NCBI RefSeq assembly: GCF_013167215.1
Contig: NZ_JABJWY010000012.1
Coordinates: 1-64,000 of the forward strand
DNA: 64,000 nucleotides
Direction of reading: 5' to 3'
DNA from: Sphingobacterium prati
GTDB taxonomy: Bacteria > Bacteroidota > Bacteroidia > Sphingobacteriales > Sphingobacteriaceae
Below, piece after piece: positions 54,191 to 62,306 of this stretch (positions are counted from its first letter, which is position 1; every line of letters starts with the position of its first letter). The position numbers were made by a program, and so were the translations under genes. A model generated the notes under the pieces. That model ran no database searches. It saw only the letters and a list, made by a program, of their open reading frames with translations, and was not told the DNA's origin.

Positions 54191-55057
54191 TTAGTATTTT
54201 TTATAAATATTATACAATACACTCTTATCATACAGGGTCAGCTCAGGCGTTGTATCGCGGACAATAAATTTCCGTTTAAATGCAACGATGGCGGCTTTAA
54301 GATTGGCTGTGTCATATCCGATGATTTTAAGAGCATCAATGGCATTAAAATTATCGGGAGGGGCAACAAGTTGGCCTTCATCGTACCAGATACCAAATCC
54401 TTTTTCCGCAAGCTTTTTCCAGGGAAAGAAGACATTTGGATCGTTCTTACGCGAGGGCGCAATATCCGCATGACCGATAAAATTATTGTCAGGTATCAGA
54501 TACCGCGATTTTAGGGTATCTAATACGGTCATCAATGCATTGATCTGGGCATCCGGAAAGGGTTCCCTGCCATTATTATCCAGCTCGATCCCGATAGAAC
54601 AGGAGTTCATGTCCACGATAGATCCCCACTTAGCTACACCGGCATGCCATGAGCGGACATAATCGTTCAACATCTGGATAATCTCGCCATTACGGCCGAT
54701 CACATAATGTGAGCTCACCTTGGTCCGTGGGATCTGAAATGTTTTGATGGTCTGACCGACACTATCTTGTGCCGTATGGTGGATGATCACAAAATTTGGT
54801 TTACGGACATCATAGTGAATGGCTTCTGCTTGGCGCCAATAGGGGTGCCCCCCGGTCTTTTGCAAGAAGATGACCTTTCTCTCCTGGGGTGTCAATAGGT
54901 TGGTATCGGGTTTGGCGACAACTTTTTCCTCCAGTACAACAGCGGGCGCAAAAGACACTACCAAGGGTTTGGCCACTGCAGCTTGCCCCTTGGACTTACA
55001 GCCCGCCAAAGACATAAAAATGGCAAGTATGATCCCAATTGACACTGGTCTAAACAT
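54191..55057 (-). CDS. AmpD-like N-acetylmuramoyl-L-alanine amidase, lipoprotein
   Basis: The signal ends in a lipobox with Cys20 (LAGC). The amidase_2 domain (about residues 85-235) carries the zinc ligands: FVIIHHTAQDSVGQ, SSHYVIGRNGEIIQ, SWHAGVAKWGS, SIGIELDNNGREPF and FIGHADIAPSRKNDP. It cleaves the bond between muramic acid and the peptide in peptidoglycan. The C-terminal ~50 residues form a helical peptidoglycan-binding-like part. The start codon overlaps the last base of the DUF3078 gene region upstream, so the two are in one transcript. Confidence 0.92.
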   Translation of the reverse strand: MFRPVSIGIILAIFMSLAGCKSKGQAAVAKPLVVSFAPAVVLEEKVVAKPDTNLLTPQERKVIFLQKTGGHPYWRQAEAIHYDVRKPNFVIIHHTAQDSVGQTIKTFQIPRTKVSSHYVIGRNGEIIQMLNDYVRSWHAGVAKWGSIVDMNSCSIGIELDNNGREPFPDAQINALMTVLDTLKSRYLIPDNNFIGHADIAPSRKNDPNVFFPWKKLAEKGFGIWYDEGQLVAPPDNFNAIDALKIIGYDTANLKAAIVAFKRKFIVRDTTPELTLYDKSVLYNIYKKY

Positions 55058-56094
55058 TATTTTGGTAAACTATATACAATTCCCATAGCCAGTGACTGGC
55101 TCAACTGAACTCTTGAAATAACATCCGGATCATAGATCATAATCCCATTTAAATTAACGTTGATGACGCGGGTCACTTTGGCCGTTATAGTAACATCAAG
55201 ACGATGGGTAGGATCTGAAATCTTTTCATAGTCTGCGAATAGATTATAACGTGCTTTTACATTCAACTTATCGGTAAAATTCTTGTCCAGGTTGCCCGTA
55301 AGCTGAAAAGCGAGTGCATTGGCAAAAGAACGGTCTTCCTTGACACCAAATCTTTCGCCTGTACCAGCTGTAGGGTTGTTAGGATCTCTATAATAACCAT
55401 ACTTTTGATAAAAACCCTCTCCGGAACGAGGTTTTACACGCTCATCTAAGATAAAGGTCTGCCGTGCGGTACCCGTACCAAAACGCAAGGAAAACTCATT
55501 GCTTGGCTTGTACTCAAGACCGAAGGATTCGGTCAAATAAGCCGGGGCCATAAATGCATTTTCAATATAATCAATCGTGTCCTTGCCATTGACGGTTTTA
55601 TACTTGTACCCTGCATCAAATTGCGACTCGAAGGTAACCGATGTAAACAGCGCCCAATTTGCCGATAATTTATAAGATAGCTTGTTATCCCAAAATATCC
55701 GGTCATTATTCTTTTTAGCGATATTATTCGTATTCTTGATCTTACCGTAACGAAGGTCTACTTCGGTCACAAAATTAAAGTTGTCCCGCGTATAATCCGA
55801 TTTATGATTGGCATTGAGACCGACAGCAATAGATCCGACACCTCCTCCCTTCCAATTATCATTAAAAGATGCCTGGTTTAAATTGATTCCAAACTTGGTC
55901 CAATGTTTCCAATAGTCAACCTCAAGATTGAGCTTAGGCACAACAGGACGAATGGTTTTGATATTTAACGGCTGCTCTTTTTGTACAGAAATTACGGTAT
56001 CTGGTTTTGCTCGAAGATCTCTAAGATCCTGCGCCTTTATGCTTGTAAAAGAAAGGCAAAGCATAGCCATGCCGACAAAATTGAATAACTTCAT
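55057..56094 (-). CDS. DUF3078 family outer-membrane protein
   Basis: A signal peptide (ending SIKAQ) is followed by a long run of amphipathic beta strands, such as WTKFGINLNQASFNDNWKGG, NFVTEVDLRYGKIKN and KDRSFANALAFQLTGNLDKN. The NQASFNDNWKGGG block is the hallmark of DUF3078 proteins of Bacteroidota. It probably forms an outer-membrane barrel; no function is known for the family. It lies 22 bases downstream of the carboxypeptidase-like gene and next to the amidase. Confidence 0.88.
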   Translation of the reverse strand: MKLFNFVGMAMLCLSFTSIKAQDLRDLRAKPDTVISVQKEQPLNIKTIRPVVPKLNLEVDYWKHWTKFGINLNQASFNDNWKGGGVGSIAVGLNANHKSDYTRDNFNFVTEVDLRYGKIKNTNNIAKKNNDRIFWDNKLSYKLSANWALFTSVTFESQFDAGYKYKTVNGKDTIDYIENAFMAPAYLTESFGLEYKPSNEFSLRFGTGTARQTFILDERVKPRSGEGFYQKYGYYRDPNNPTAGTGERFGVKEDRSFANALAFQLTGNLDKNFTDKLNVKARYNLFADYEKISDPTHRLDVTITAKVTRVINVNLNGIMIYDPDVISRVQLSQSLAMGIVYSLPK

Positions 56095-56116
56095 TCTGGA
56101 AACGTCTATTTTTTGT

Positions 56117-56878
56117 TTACGGTACTAATTTATAATTAATTGTTGGAAAAGGCTCAATAAAATATTGCGAAGGGTTCAATCGGTAGCGTGAATAGCAGTC
56201 TTTGATGTAATTTGTTACTTCGTAATCACTTGCCGCCAGAATGAAAAAATAGGATGGCCTAAATAGTCGCCTAAATTTTTCGGCTTCCTCAAAACTGAGG
56301 CCCGTCACCTTACTAATGAGTTCCTTGGTAAATTTATAATCAATCACATTCTCCTTATAATCGTTTTCAATGGTTTTAGTCAACCGGCGTGCTCTTTTGG
56401 CCTCTTTGCTAAATAAACTATAAATAGAGTTTATACTCAGTCCCGCTCCGGTAGGTCCGACGGAAAAAACGTCGCCATATCCTGCCAGACGATAGGCTTT
56501 CTCATAATCTTCTTTTGCTTTCTTTAGAATTTCCTCAGGGCTCTTTCGTGCAGACACCTGAACCTCATCAATATAGATTGATTCTCGCAATAAATGAAAC
56601 AGCAATAATCCTTTTTTGTCAACGGAGAGGGTATCCGAGAAATAGCCTTTGCTCATCGCTACAATCTGATCGCCAATTCGGGCCGGAAAATCAAATTCGC
56701 CTTTAATATTATTATAGATTACTTCGCCTGTGCGGAGATTGGCGAGCTTCACATTTCCGATACGTTGCTTGGTATTTTTGTCGAATACGATACCCTCAAC
56801 TCTTTTTTCTTGGCAAAAAAGTTGCGGAATACTGCCGAGCATGGCCGAAAACAAAAAAATATACCGTAATAGCTTCAC
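56117..56878 (-). CDS. Exported protein with carboxypeptidase-like regulatory domain
   Basis: A signal peptide of about 22 residues (ending LFCQ) is followed by a carboxypeptidase-regulatory-type beta sandwich (EGIVFDKNTKQRIGNVKLAN through ALSVDKKGLLLFHL-like strands, about residues 25-105). The C-terminal ~130 residues are helical (EEILKKAKEDYEKAYRLAGY, LTKTIENDYKENVIDYKFTK) and have no recognised family. These two-part proteins are common in Bacteroidota envelopes. It shares the operon with the DUF3078 and amidase genes. Confidence 0.78.
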   Translation of the reverse strand: MKLLRYIFLFSAMLGSIPQLFCQEKRVEGIVFDKNTKQRIGNVKLANLRTGEVIYNNIKGEFDFPARIGDQIVAMSKGYFSDTLSVDKKGLLLFHLLRESIYIDEVQVSARKSPEEILKKAKEDYEKAYRLAGYGDVFSVGPTGAGLSINSIYSLFSKEAKRARRLTKTIENDYKENVIDYKFTKELISKVTGLSFEEAEKFRRLFRPSYFFILAASDYEVTNYIKDCYSRYRLNPSQYFIEPFPTINYKLVP

Positions 56879-56939
56879 TTTCGTAAAACTACTATATCGC
56901 CATACAAAACTGAAATATTTAACATCTTTTAAAGCGTAA

Positions 56940-57773
56940 CTATTTAGATATAACCAATAGCTGTCCTAAGGACAATGCTTCATCTGTAAGGCCATTTAAG
57001 GATTTGATTTGCTCCACAGAGACATTATAAAGTTTGCTCAGTGAATATAGGGTTTCTTGTGCTTTCACCTCGTGAATACGCATCGCCACGGGGCTTTTGA
57101 TTTCTTCGGTCTTGACCACGGCAGGAGGGGTCTCCTGAACATGCTGTACGATTTCATCCTTCACAGTCTCTTCACGCACGACCTTCTCCTTCGGCGTCTC
57201 CCCACGGTCATATTGATCAAGATGATATCGTTCGATCATTTCTATCAATAAATCGGGATATCGCGGGTTGGTTGCATATCCTGCTGCCTTAAGCCCCTTG
57301 GCCCAACCTTTGTAGTCATTCTTGTCCAACTTGAACAAGCCCGAATAGCGAGGACGTAGAAGGAATTCGGAATGATCTTTAAATGATTGCTCGGGGTTTT
57401 CGTATACCCTGAAGCAATCGTTGATATTATCGTCAGGGCGTGTCACGGACTTACCCTTCCAAACGCCACCGCACTTGATACCAAAATGATTGTTTGCTTC
57501 ACGTGCCAGGTAGCTATTCCCGTTGCCAGACTCTAACAACGCCTGAGCAAGCTTAATACTGGCCGGAATACCATATTTGTTCATTTCTGCAATTGCAATA
57601 TCTTTATATTGAGCAATGTAGTCATTTCCAGCCATGGAGGGTCGACCTATGGAAGAAGATGAAGAAGTTTTTGAATTGGAACCAGATTTAGCCGATGATA
57701 ATGTGCCTCTTCGGCTTGAACATGATGTAATCAACATCATCAATGCAATCATGCCATAAAAAAACTTCTTCAT
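56940..57773 (-). CDS. Glucosaminidase (FlgJ-type) with LysM domain, lipoprotein
   Basis: A lipoprotein signal with Cys18 (ITSC) is followed by a Ser/Gly-rich spacer and the glucosaminidase domain (about residues 50-195): IAEMNKYGIPASIKLAQALL, ESGNGNSYLAREANNHFGIK with the catalytic Glu, and DHSEFLLRPRYSGLF. An extended linker leads to a C-terminal LysM peptidoglycan-binding motif (ETLYSLSKLYNVSVEQIKSL). It should cleave the glycan strands of peptidoglycan from the periplasmic face. Bacteroidota have no flagella here, so a wall-remodelling role is likely. A shorter paralogue lies 15 bases upstream. Confidence 0.92.
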   Translation of the reverse strand: MKKFFYGMIALMMLITSCSSRRGTLSSAKSGSNSKTSSSSSIGRPSMAGNDYIAQYKDIAIAEMNKYGIPASIKLAQALLESGNGNSYLAREANNHFGIKCGGVWKGKSVTRPDDNINDCFRVYENPEQSFKDHSEFLLRPRYSGLFKLDKNDYKGWAKGLKAAGYATNPRYPDLLIEMIERYHLDQYDRGETPKEKVVREETVKDEIVQHVQETPPAVVKTEEIKSPVAMRIHEVKAQETLYSLSKLYNVSVEQIKSLNGLTDEALSLGQLLVISK

Positions 57774-57788
57774 GCAATACTGTCGTGC

Positions 57789-58310
57789 TTATTTTTTAGT
57801 AGACGAGAATTTATTTTGCTTGGAATCGTTATCAAATACATCAAGATGATATAGTTTGATCGTCCGAAGTACCTTCGCTGTCCAGTCTCTACTTGTAGAA
57901 TATCCCGAACGAGCAATTGCCTTTACCCAAGCTTCATATTTTTCTCCTGGATGTTTTTCAAAAAGGCTTTGGGTAGTCTTTTTTCTTTTTACTATTCCTA
58001 CAAAGTCATCATAAGAGTCTAATACAGACCGATAACCTTTGTAAGCTGACCGAATAACGGTACTGTTGTTTTTTCCTTTGACACCAAAATGGTTGTTCAA
58101 ATTTTTTGCTATTCTGCTACGCCCATTTCCGCTTTCATGCATAGCGATTGCTAGAATAACCGATGCTGGAACGCCATGTTCCTCCATCATTTCTTTTGCT
58201 ATTGGACTGTACTTATCGACATATGCCGCACTTTGAGCTGAAACTTTTGAAATTCCAAAAGTTGCTAAAGCCAGTAACAGTACAAAGCTTTTTAATTGTT
58301 TTAAATTCAT
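57789..58310 (-). CDS. Glucosaminidase-domain protein, short paralogue
   Basis: An exported protein of 173 residues with a signal peptide (ending KVSAQ) and a single glucosaminidase domain: MMEEHGVPASVILAIAMHES, GNGRSRIAKNLNNHFGVKGK with the catalytic Glu, and DFVGIVKRKKTTQSLFEKHP. There is no LysM part. It is clearly related to the next gene downstream (56940-57773), and the two are 15 bases apart, so they probably arose by duplication and share a transcript. The substrate should again be peptidoglycan glycan chains. Confidence 0.88.
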   Translation of the reverse strand: MNLKQLKSFVLLLALATFGISKVSAQSAAYVDKYSPIAKEMMEEHGVPASVILAIAMHESGNGRSRIAKNLNNHFGVKGKNNSTVIRSAYKGYRSVLDSYDDFVGIVKRKKTTQSLFEKHPGEKYEAWVKAIARSGYSTSRDWTAKVLRTIKLYHLDVFDNDSKQNKFSSTKK

Positions 58311-58332
58311 GAAGAATGTTTTAGTTCACAAA

Positions 58333-58968
58333 TTACTTCTTGCGCAACGCAAAAAGTCCGTCTCGAATCGGTAATATTACCTTTTCTACGCGCTTGTCCT
58401 GAGCTAAACGTGCATTCAAATCAATGATCTGCTTTGTTTGGTTGTCTGGTTTTGAATCTAACACCTTACCTTTCCATAAGACATTGTCAATCAAAATAAG
58501 TCCCCCAGACGGAACTTGATTTATTATTGTTTCGAAATAATATAAATTCCTCTTTTTATCAGCGTCAATAAATACCAGATCAAATGTTTCGTTCAATGTG
58601 GGTATAATCTCTGCTGCATCACCAATATGGTACCTGATTTTATCTGCGAATTCTGACGCATCAAAATACCCTTGGACTCTTTCCTGTTGCTCTTCATTGA
58701 TATCAATGGTATGTAATATCCCATCCTGCTGAAGTCCTTCTGCGAGACATAATGTTGCATATCCCGTAAAAGTTCCGATCTCCAAAATACGTTTCGGAGC
58801 AACCAATTTACTCAATAAAGAAAGAACTCTTCCCTGGTAATGACCGGATAACATATGGGGCATTGTCTCCTTCAAATATGTCTCCCGATTTACCCTTTTT
58901 AGTAACGAATTTTCATCGTCTGTAGTATGTTCCAAATAGGACTCTAAATCGTCGGCAACAATTTCCAT
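58333..58968 (-). CDS. O-methyltransferase (class I, COMT-like)
   Basis: The SAM-binding motif is RILEIGTFTGYATLCLAEGL, followed by GILHTIDINEEQQERVQGYF and LVFIDADKKRNLYYFETIIN, which has the metal-binding DAD/K of caffeoyl-CoA-like O-methyltransferases. The terminal WKGKVLDSKPDNQTKQIIDL segment also fits. The start at 58968 gives the usual length of 211 residues and places the TACCTTTG box just 5 bases upstream; an in-frame ATG at 58992 would lie upstream of the box. Substrate unknown. It heads the cell-wall group on the minus strand. Confidence 0.9.
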   Translation of the reverse strand: MEIVADDLESYLEHTTDDENSLLKRVNRETYLKETMPHMLSGHYQGRVLSLLSKLVAPKRILEIGTFTGYATLCLAEGLQQDGILHTIDINEEQQERVQGYFDASEFADKIRYHIGDAAEIIPTLNETFDLVFIDADKKRNLYYFETIINQVPSGGLILIDNVLWKGKVLDSKPDNQTKQIIDLNARLAQDKRVEKVILPIRDGLFALRKK

Positions 58969-58973
58969 AACCA

Positions 58974-58981
58974 CAAAGGTA
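58974..58981 (-). promoter_or_regulatory. -7 box abutting the O-methyltransferase start
   Basis: The minus strand reads TACCTTTG, an exact match, with only 5 bases before the ATG at 58968. Transcription would start close to the start codon, giving a leaderless or nearly leaderless mRNA. The -33 position is T-rich without TTTG. Confidence 0.55.
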
Positions 58982-59143
58982 CCAAAAAACATTTTTATGA
59001 TAAAAATATTTTTTTATAAATACTTGATAAACAATATTATATAATTATTGGTTTGTAAAGAGATTTTTTATTGACTTGCCTTAATCGCCCAAAAACGCAC
59101 TATCCTCACTTTTTGAATTTTACATTTATTTCTATATTTTATC

Positions 59144-59190
59144 AAAAAATAGGCCCTCGAGAAGACATGCTTCTCGAGGGCCTATTTTTA
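59144..59190 (-). terminator. Strong terminator downstream of folE
   Basis: A 19-bp perfect stem (59146-59164 with 59170-59188) and 5-base loop, with GC-rich centre and a T-run on the minus strand. It follows the folE stop at 59210. Confidence 0.9.
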
Positions 59191-59209
59191 TTATTTAGCG
59201 ATAAAAATA

Positions 59210-59839
59210 TTAAGCAAGATCGGCCGTGATCAAGCGTAAAAATTCCGATCGGGTCACATCATTTTGAAATGCTCCTGTAAATGCAGAAGTTGTTGTAACG
59301 GAATTTTGCTTTTGCACTCCACGCATGGCCATACACATGTGTTTACACTCCATCACCACAGCGACTCCACGGGCGCCCAAGGTTTCCTGAATACAATCTC
59401 TTATCTCATTGGTAAGACGCTCCTGTACCTGCAAACGACGCGCAAAGATATCCACGACACGAGGAATTTTACTCAAGCCTACAATATGTCCGTTTGGAAT
59501 ATAAGCAATGTGCGCCTTGCCAAAGAACGGTAACATATGATGCTCACATAAGGAGTAGACTTCAATATCTTTTACAACCACCATTTGGCTATAATCTTCC
59601 TCAAACATGGCTCCTCTAAGCACTTCAGCAGCATCGATATCATATCCATGTGTCAAAAACTGCAGGGCTTTAGCGACACGCTCAGGAGTTTTTACCAGAC
59701 CTTCACGCTTAGGATCCTCTCCCAAACATTCCAATATATCTGTATAATGAGAAGCGATGCGATCTACTTTTTCAGTATTGTATTTGTCGATCTTAATATA
59801 TCCATCCAACTCTTCGCTGTCAAATGAGTGTTGACTCAT
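59210..59839 (-). CDS. folE: GTP cyclohydrolase I
   Basis: FolE opens the imidazole ring of GTP to give dihydroneopterin triphosphate, the first step to folate and to tetrahydropterins. The zinc ligands are in [20 protein letters not shown] and [16 protein letters not shown], and [20 protein letters not shown] is the conserved block. The 209 residues match the family. The gene follows the QueD-like gene by 28 bases on the same strand, so the two steps use a shared product. A strong terminator lies downstream. Confidence 0.95.
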   Translation of the reverse strand: MSQHSFDSEELDGYIKIDKYNTEKVDRIASHYTDILECLGEDPKREGLVKTPERVAKALQFLTHGYDIDAAEVLRGAMFEEDYSQMVVVKDIEVYSLCEHHMLPFFGKAHIAYIPNGHIVGLSKIPRVVDIFARRLQVQERLTNEIRDCIQETLGARGVAVVMECKHMCMAMRGVQKQNSVTTTSAFTGAFQNDVTRSEFLRLITADLA

Positions 59840-59867
59840 AGTTTCTACTATTTAAATGTATTAAAGA

Positions 59868-60281
59868 TTAATCGCCAAAATATTCGACGTAGTTATTTTC
59901 GGTTTCATGCAAACGTACACTGTGCAATGCAACTCCTTCGTTCTCAAAAAGCGGTTTGAGGATCTTGAATATCTCAATAGCGATATTTTCTGTAGAAGCC
60001 ATGACGTCTCTCATAAAGTCAACATCCAAATTGAAATTACGATGATCCACTTTGTCAATAATGTTACGATTGATAATTTCTTTCATGATCTTTAAATCGA
60101 TCAAAAAACCAGTTTCGGGATTTATTTCACCCTTTACTGTGACAAAAAGGTCATAATTGTGCCCATGCCAATTTGGATTAGAACAAAGTCCAAACACTTG
60201 TTCGTTTTGTTCGTTGGTCCAATCCTCACGATACAGCTTATGCGCTGCACAAAAACGTTCACGACGAGTTATAAATATCAT
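59868..60281 (-). CDS. queD: 6-carboxy-tetrahydropterin synthase family protein (QueD/PTPS)
   Basis: This enzyme family converts dihydroneopterin triphosphate to 6-carboxytetrahydropterin (queuosine path) or 6-pyruvoyl-tetrahydropterin. The metal-binding histidines are in RRERFCAAHKLY and CSNPNWHGHNYDLFVTVKG, and the catalytic Cys, Asp and His fall in FGLCSNPNW, VDHRNFNLDVD and VRLHETENNYVEYF. The start at 60281 is 7 bases from a TATCTTTG box; an in-frame ATG at 60320 would be upstream of that promoter. Length then is 137 residues, near the usual 120-150. It is placed directly upstream of folE. QueD is more likely than a pterin-synthase role but not certain. Confidence 0.88.
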   Translation of the reverse strand: MIFITRRERFCAAHKLYREDWTNEQNEQVFGLCSNPNWHGHNYDLFVTVKGEINPETGFLIDLKIMKEIINRNIIDKVDHRNFNLDVDFMRDVMASTENIAIEIFKILKPLFENEGVALHSVRLHETENNYVEYFGD

Positions 60282-60288
60282 AATAATA

Positions 60289-60296
60289 CAAAGATA
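60289..60296 (-). promoter_or_regulatory. -7 box of the queD-folE pair
   Basis: The minus strand reads TATCTTTG, an exact match, and the ATG at 60281 lies 7 bases beyond its last base. The predicted leader is about 4 bases. A palindrome covers the -33 region. Confidence 0.6.
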
Positions 60297-60317
60297 CGGG
60301 TTTAGGCCCAATTTTAA

Positions 60318-60336
60318 CATTCCTATTTTAGGAATG
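60318..60336. promoter_or_regulatory. Palindrome overlapping the queD promoter
   Basis: CATTCCTA-TTT-TAGGAATG is a perfect 8-bp palindrome with a 3-base centre. It covers the expected -33 region of the queD promoter and lies in the divergent gap with mqnB, so it could be an operator. Confidence 0.5.
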
Positions 60337-60454
60337 CCGTCAGAATATGGTAATATAATAACTGCGTAAGATTATCAGCCGATTTTTATTTCAACGTATC
60401 GAAGACTTGCGCGATAATTCGTATTTTTCGCATGCTCTAATAAAGAAGTTCATC

Positions 60455-61096
60455 ATGAAGATATTAATCGTTTCAGCTACACAATTTGAAATCCAGCCTT
60501 TTCTGGAGGTTGCTGCAAACTATCCCAACTGTGATACAGTAATCACAGGAGTGGGCATGGTGGCTACAGCATTTGAACTAGGGAGGGTACTACACGAAAG
60601 CAAGTATGATCTCCTTATAAATATAGGTATTGCGGGTTGCTTTGACCGCAATCTGAAAATCGGCGAGGTTGTGCAGGTCATCTCAGAATCGTTCGTTGAA
60701 TTGGGCGCAGAAGATGACCAGCAATTTATACCGATCGAACAGTTGGGCTATGGAAAATCCAAATTTACTTCTTCTTTGCTCCAAGGCCAGAATATGCGAC
60801 TACCCTTTGTAGCCCAAGGGCATGGGATTACAGTAAACAAAGTTCATGGCAATGCAGATAGTATTGCAAAAATTAAACAGCTCAGTCCTAATAGTTGTAT
60901 CGAAAGTATGGAAGGTGCTGCGGTTTTCTTTGCCGCGGATAAAATGGATCTTCCCGTGATCGAGCTTCGTGGCATCTCCAATTACGTGGAAAAAAGAAAC
61001 CGTGCCACGTGGAACATTCCCCTAGCAATAATGAATAGTAACAAGGCACTTATAGAGACATTGGATTTCCTATCCGGCTTATTTTCAAAAATTTGA
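60455..61096 (+). CDS. mqnB: Futalosine hydrolase
   Basis: The enzyme removes hypoxanthine from futalosine in the alternative menaquinone pathway. It is a nucleosidase of the PNP/MTAN family: TVITGVGMVATAFELGRVLH and INIGIAGCFDRNLKIGEVVQ hold the phosphate/ribose loop, and PNSCIESMEGAAVFFAADKM plus VIELRGISNYVEKRNRATWN the catalytic acid and purine site, the latter with the family RGISN motif. The 213 residues from ATG at 60455 match; an in-frame ATG at 60407 would add 16 residues without support. Other mqn genes are not in the window. Confidence 0.9.
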   Translation: MKILIVSATQFEIQPFLEVAANYPNCDTVITGVGMVATAFELGRVLHESKYDLLINIGIAGCFDRNLKIGEVVQVISESFVELGAEDDQQFIPIEQLGYGKSKFTSSLLQGQNMRLPFVAQGHGITVNKVHGNADSIAKIKQLSPNSCIESMEGAAVFFAADKMDLPVIELRGISNYVEKRNRATWNIPLAIMNSNKALIETLDFLSGLFSKI

Positions 61097-61180
61097 TACA
61101 AAAGTCATTTACTTATTAAAAAATGACATAAAACTATACAATTAGGCTAGTCAAATCTTCAAAATATCAATTTTAAATAG

Positions 61181-61188
61181 TAGATTTG
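61181..61188 (+). promoter_or_regulatory. -7 box upstream of pdhB
   Basis: TAGATTTG is an exact TAnnTTTG match 31 bases before the pdhB ATG at 61220; no TTTG is seen at the -33 distance. Confidence 0.5.
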
Positions 61189-61219
61189 TAATCTAAAAAT
61201 TGACACTATTTTACAACTG

Positions 61220-62206
61220 ATGAGAGAAATACAATTCAGAGAAGCACTTCGTGAAGCGATGAACGAAGAAATGCGTAAAGACGACAAAATATTTTTATTA
61301 GGTGAAGAAGTTGCAGAGTATAACGGTGCTTATAAAGTGAGCCAAGGTATGCTTGATGAATTCGGCGCAAAACGTATCATTGATACGCCTATTGCTGAAC
61401 TTGGTTTTGCTGGTATCGCTGTTGGTGCAGCAATGAATGGCCTAAAACCAATCGTTGAGTTCATGACATTCAACTTTTCACTCGTTGCGATTGACCAGGT
61501 TATCAATGCTGCTGCTAAAATCCACTCGATGAGCGGTGGGCAATTTTCTATTCCTATAGTCTTCCGTGGCCCGACAGGAAATGCAGGTCAACTAGCGGCA
61601 CAACACTCTCAAAACTTTGAAAACTGGTTTGCAAATACACCAGGATTGAAAGTGGTTGTTCCTTCAAACCCTTACGAAGCTAAAGGTTTATTGAAATCTT
61701 CAATTATTGATCCAGATCCGGTTATTTTTATGGAATCTGAGGTCATGTACGGCGATAAAGGCCAAGTTCCTGAAGAAGAGTACTACCTGGAAATCGGAAA
61801 AGCGAATATCATCCAAGAAGGTACTGATGTTACTGTTGTTTCTTTCGGCAAAATGCTTCCACGTGTTGTAATCCCTGCTGTTGAAGAATTGAAAAAAGAA
61901 GGCATCAGTGTAGAATTGATCGATTTACGTTCTGTACGTCCTATTGATTACCCTACGCTTATTGAATCTGTTAAGAAAACAAACCGTCTGGTTATCGTAG
62001 AAGAAGCTTGGCCGTTGGCGTCGATCTCTACGGATTTGGCATTTAATGTACAACGCAATGCATTTGACTATTTGGATGCTCCTGTAATTCGCGTGAATTG
62101 TGCTGATGTACCTCTTCCTTACGCACCAACCTTGATCGAAGCTGCTTTACCTAGTGTAGAAAAAGTGGTTAAAGCCGTAAAAGAAGTATCTTATATCAAA
62201 AAGTAA
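61220..62206 (+). CDS. pdhB: Pyruvate dehydrogenase E1 component, beta subunit
   Basis: The beta subunit of the thiamine diphosphate-dependent E1 enzyme that decarboxylates pyruvate. Conserved blocks are KIFLLGEEVAEYNGAYKVSQ near the N-terminus, RIIDTPIAELGFAGIAVGAA (TPP-binding Glu), GGQFSIPIVFRGPTGNAGQL with the RGPxG motif, and VFMESE-like IFMESEVMYG. The terminal third ends in IEAALPSVEKVVKAVKEV. The 328 residues are full length. The alpha subunit and E2/E3 genes are elsewhere, an arrangement seen in some Bacteroidota. A -7 box lies at 61181 and a strong terminator follows. Confidence 0.95.
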   Translation: MREIQFREALREAMNEEMRKDDKIFLLGEEVAEYNGAYKVSQGMLDEFGAKRIIDTPIAELGFAGIAVGAAMNGLKPIVEFMTFNFSLVAIDQVINAAAKIHSMSGGQFSIPIVFRGPTGNAGQLAAQHSQNFENWFANTPGLKVVVPSNPYEAKGLLKSSIIDPDPVIFMESEVMYGDKGQVPEEEYYLEIGKANIIQEGTDVTVVSFGKMLPRVVIPAVEELKKEGISVELIDLRSVRPIDYPTLIESVKKTNRLVIVEEAWPLASISTDLAFNVQRNAFDYLDAPVIRVNCADVPLPYAPTLIEAALPSVEKVVKAVKEVSYIKK

Positions 62207-62230
62207 TTCAATTACTTTTTCGAAGCAAAT

Positions 62231-62264
62231 AAAAAACCCTTTTACTGATGTAAAAGGGTTTTTT
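62231..62264 (+). terminator. Terminator after pdhB
   Basis: AAAAAACCCTTTTA (62231-62244) pairs perfectly with TAAAAGGGTTTTTT (62251-62264) around a 6-base loop, with a T-run at the end. Confidence 0.9.
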
Positions 62265-62306
62265 TATATCTTTATCTGTCCTATTATTAATAAAGTAAAC
62301 CAATAA

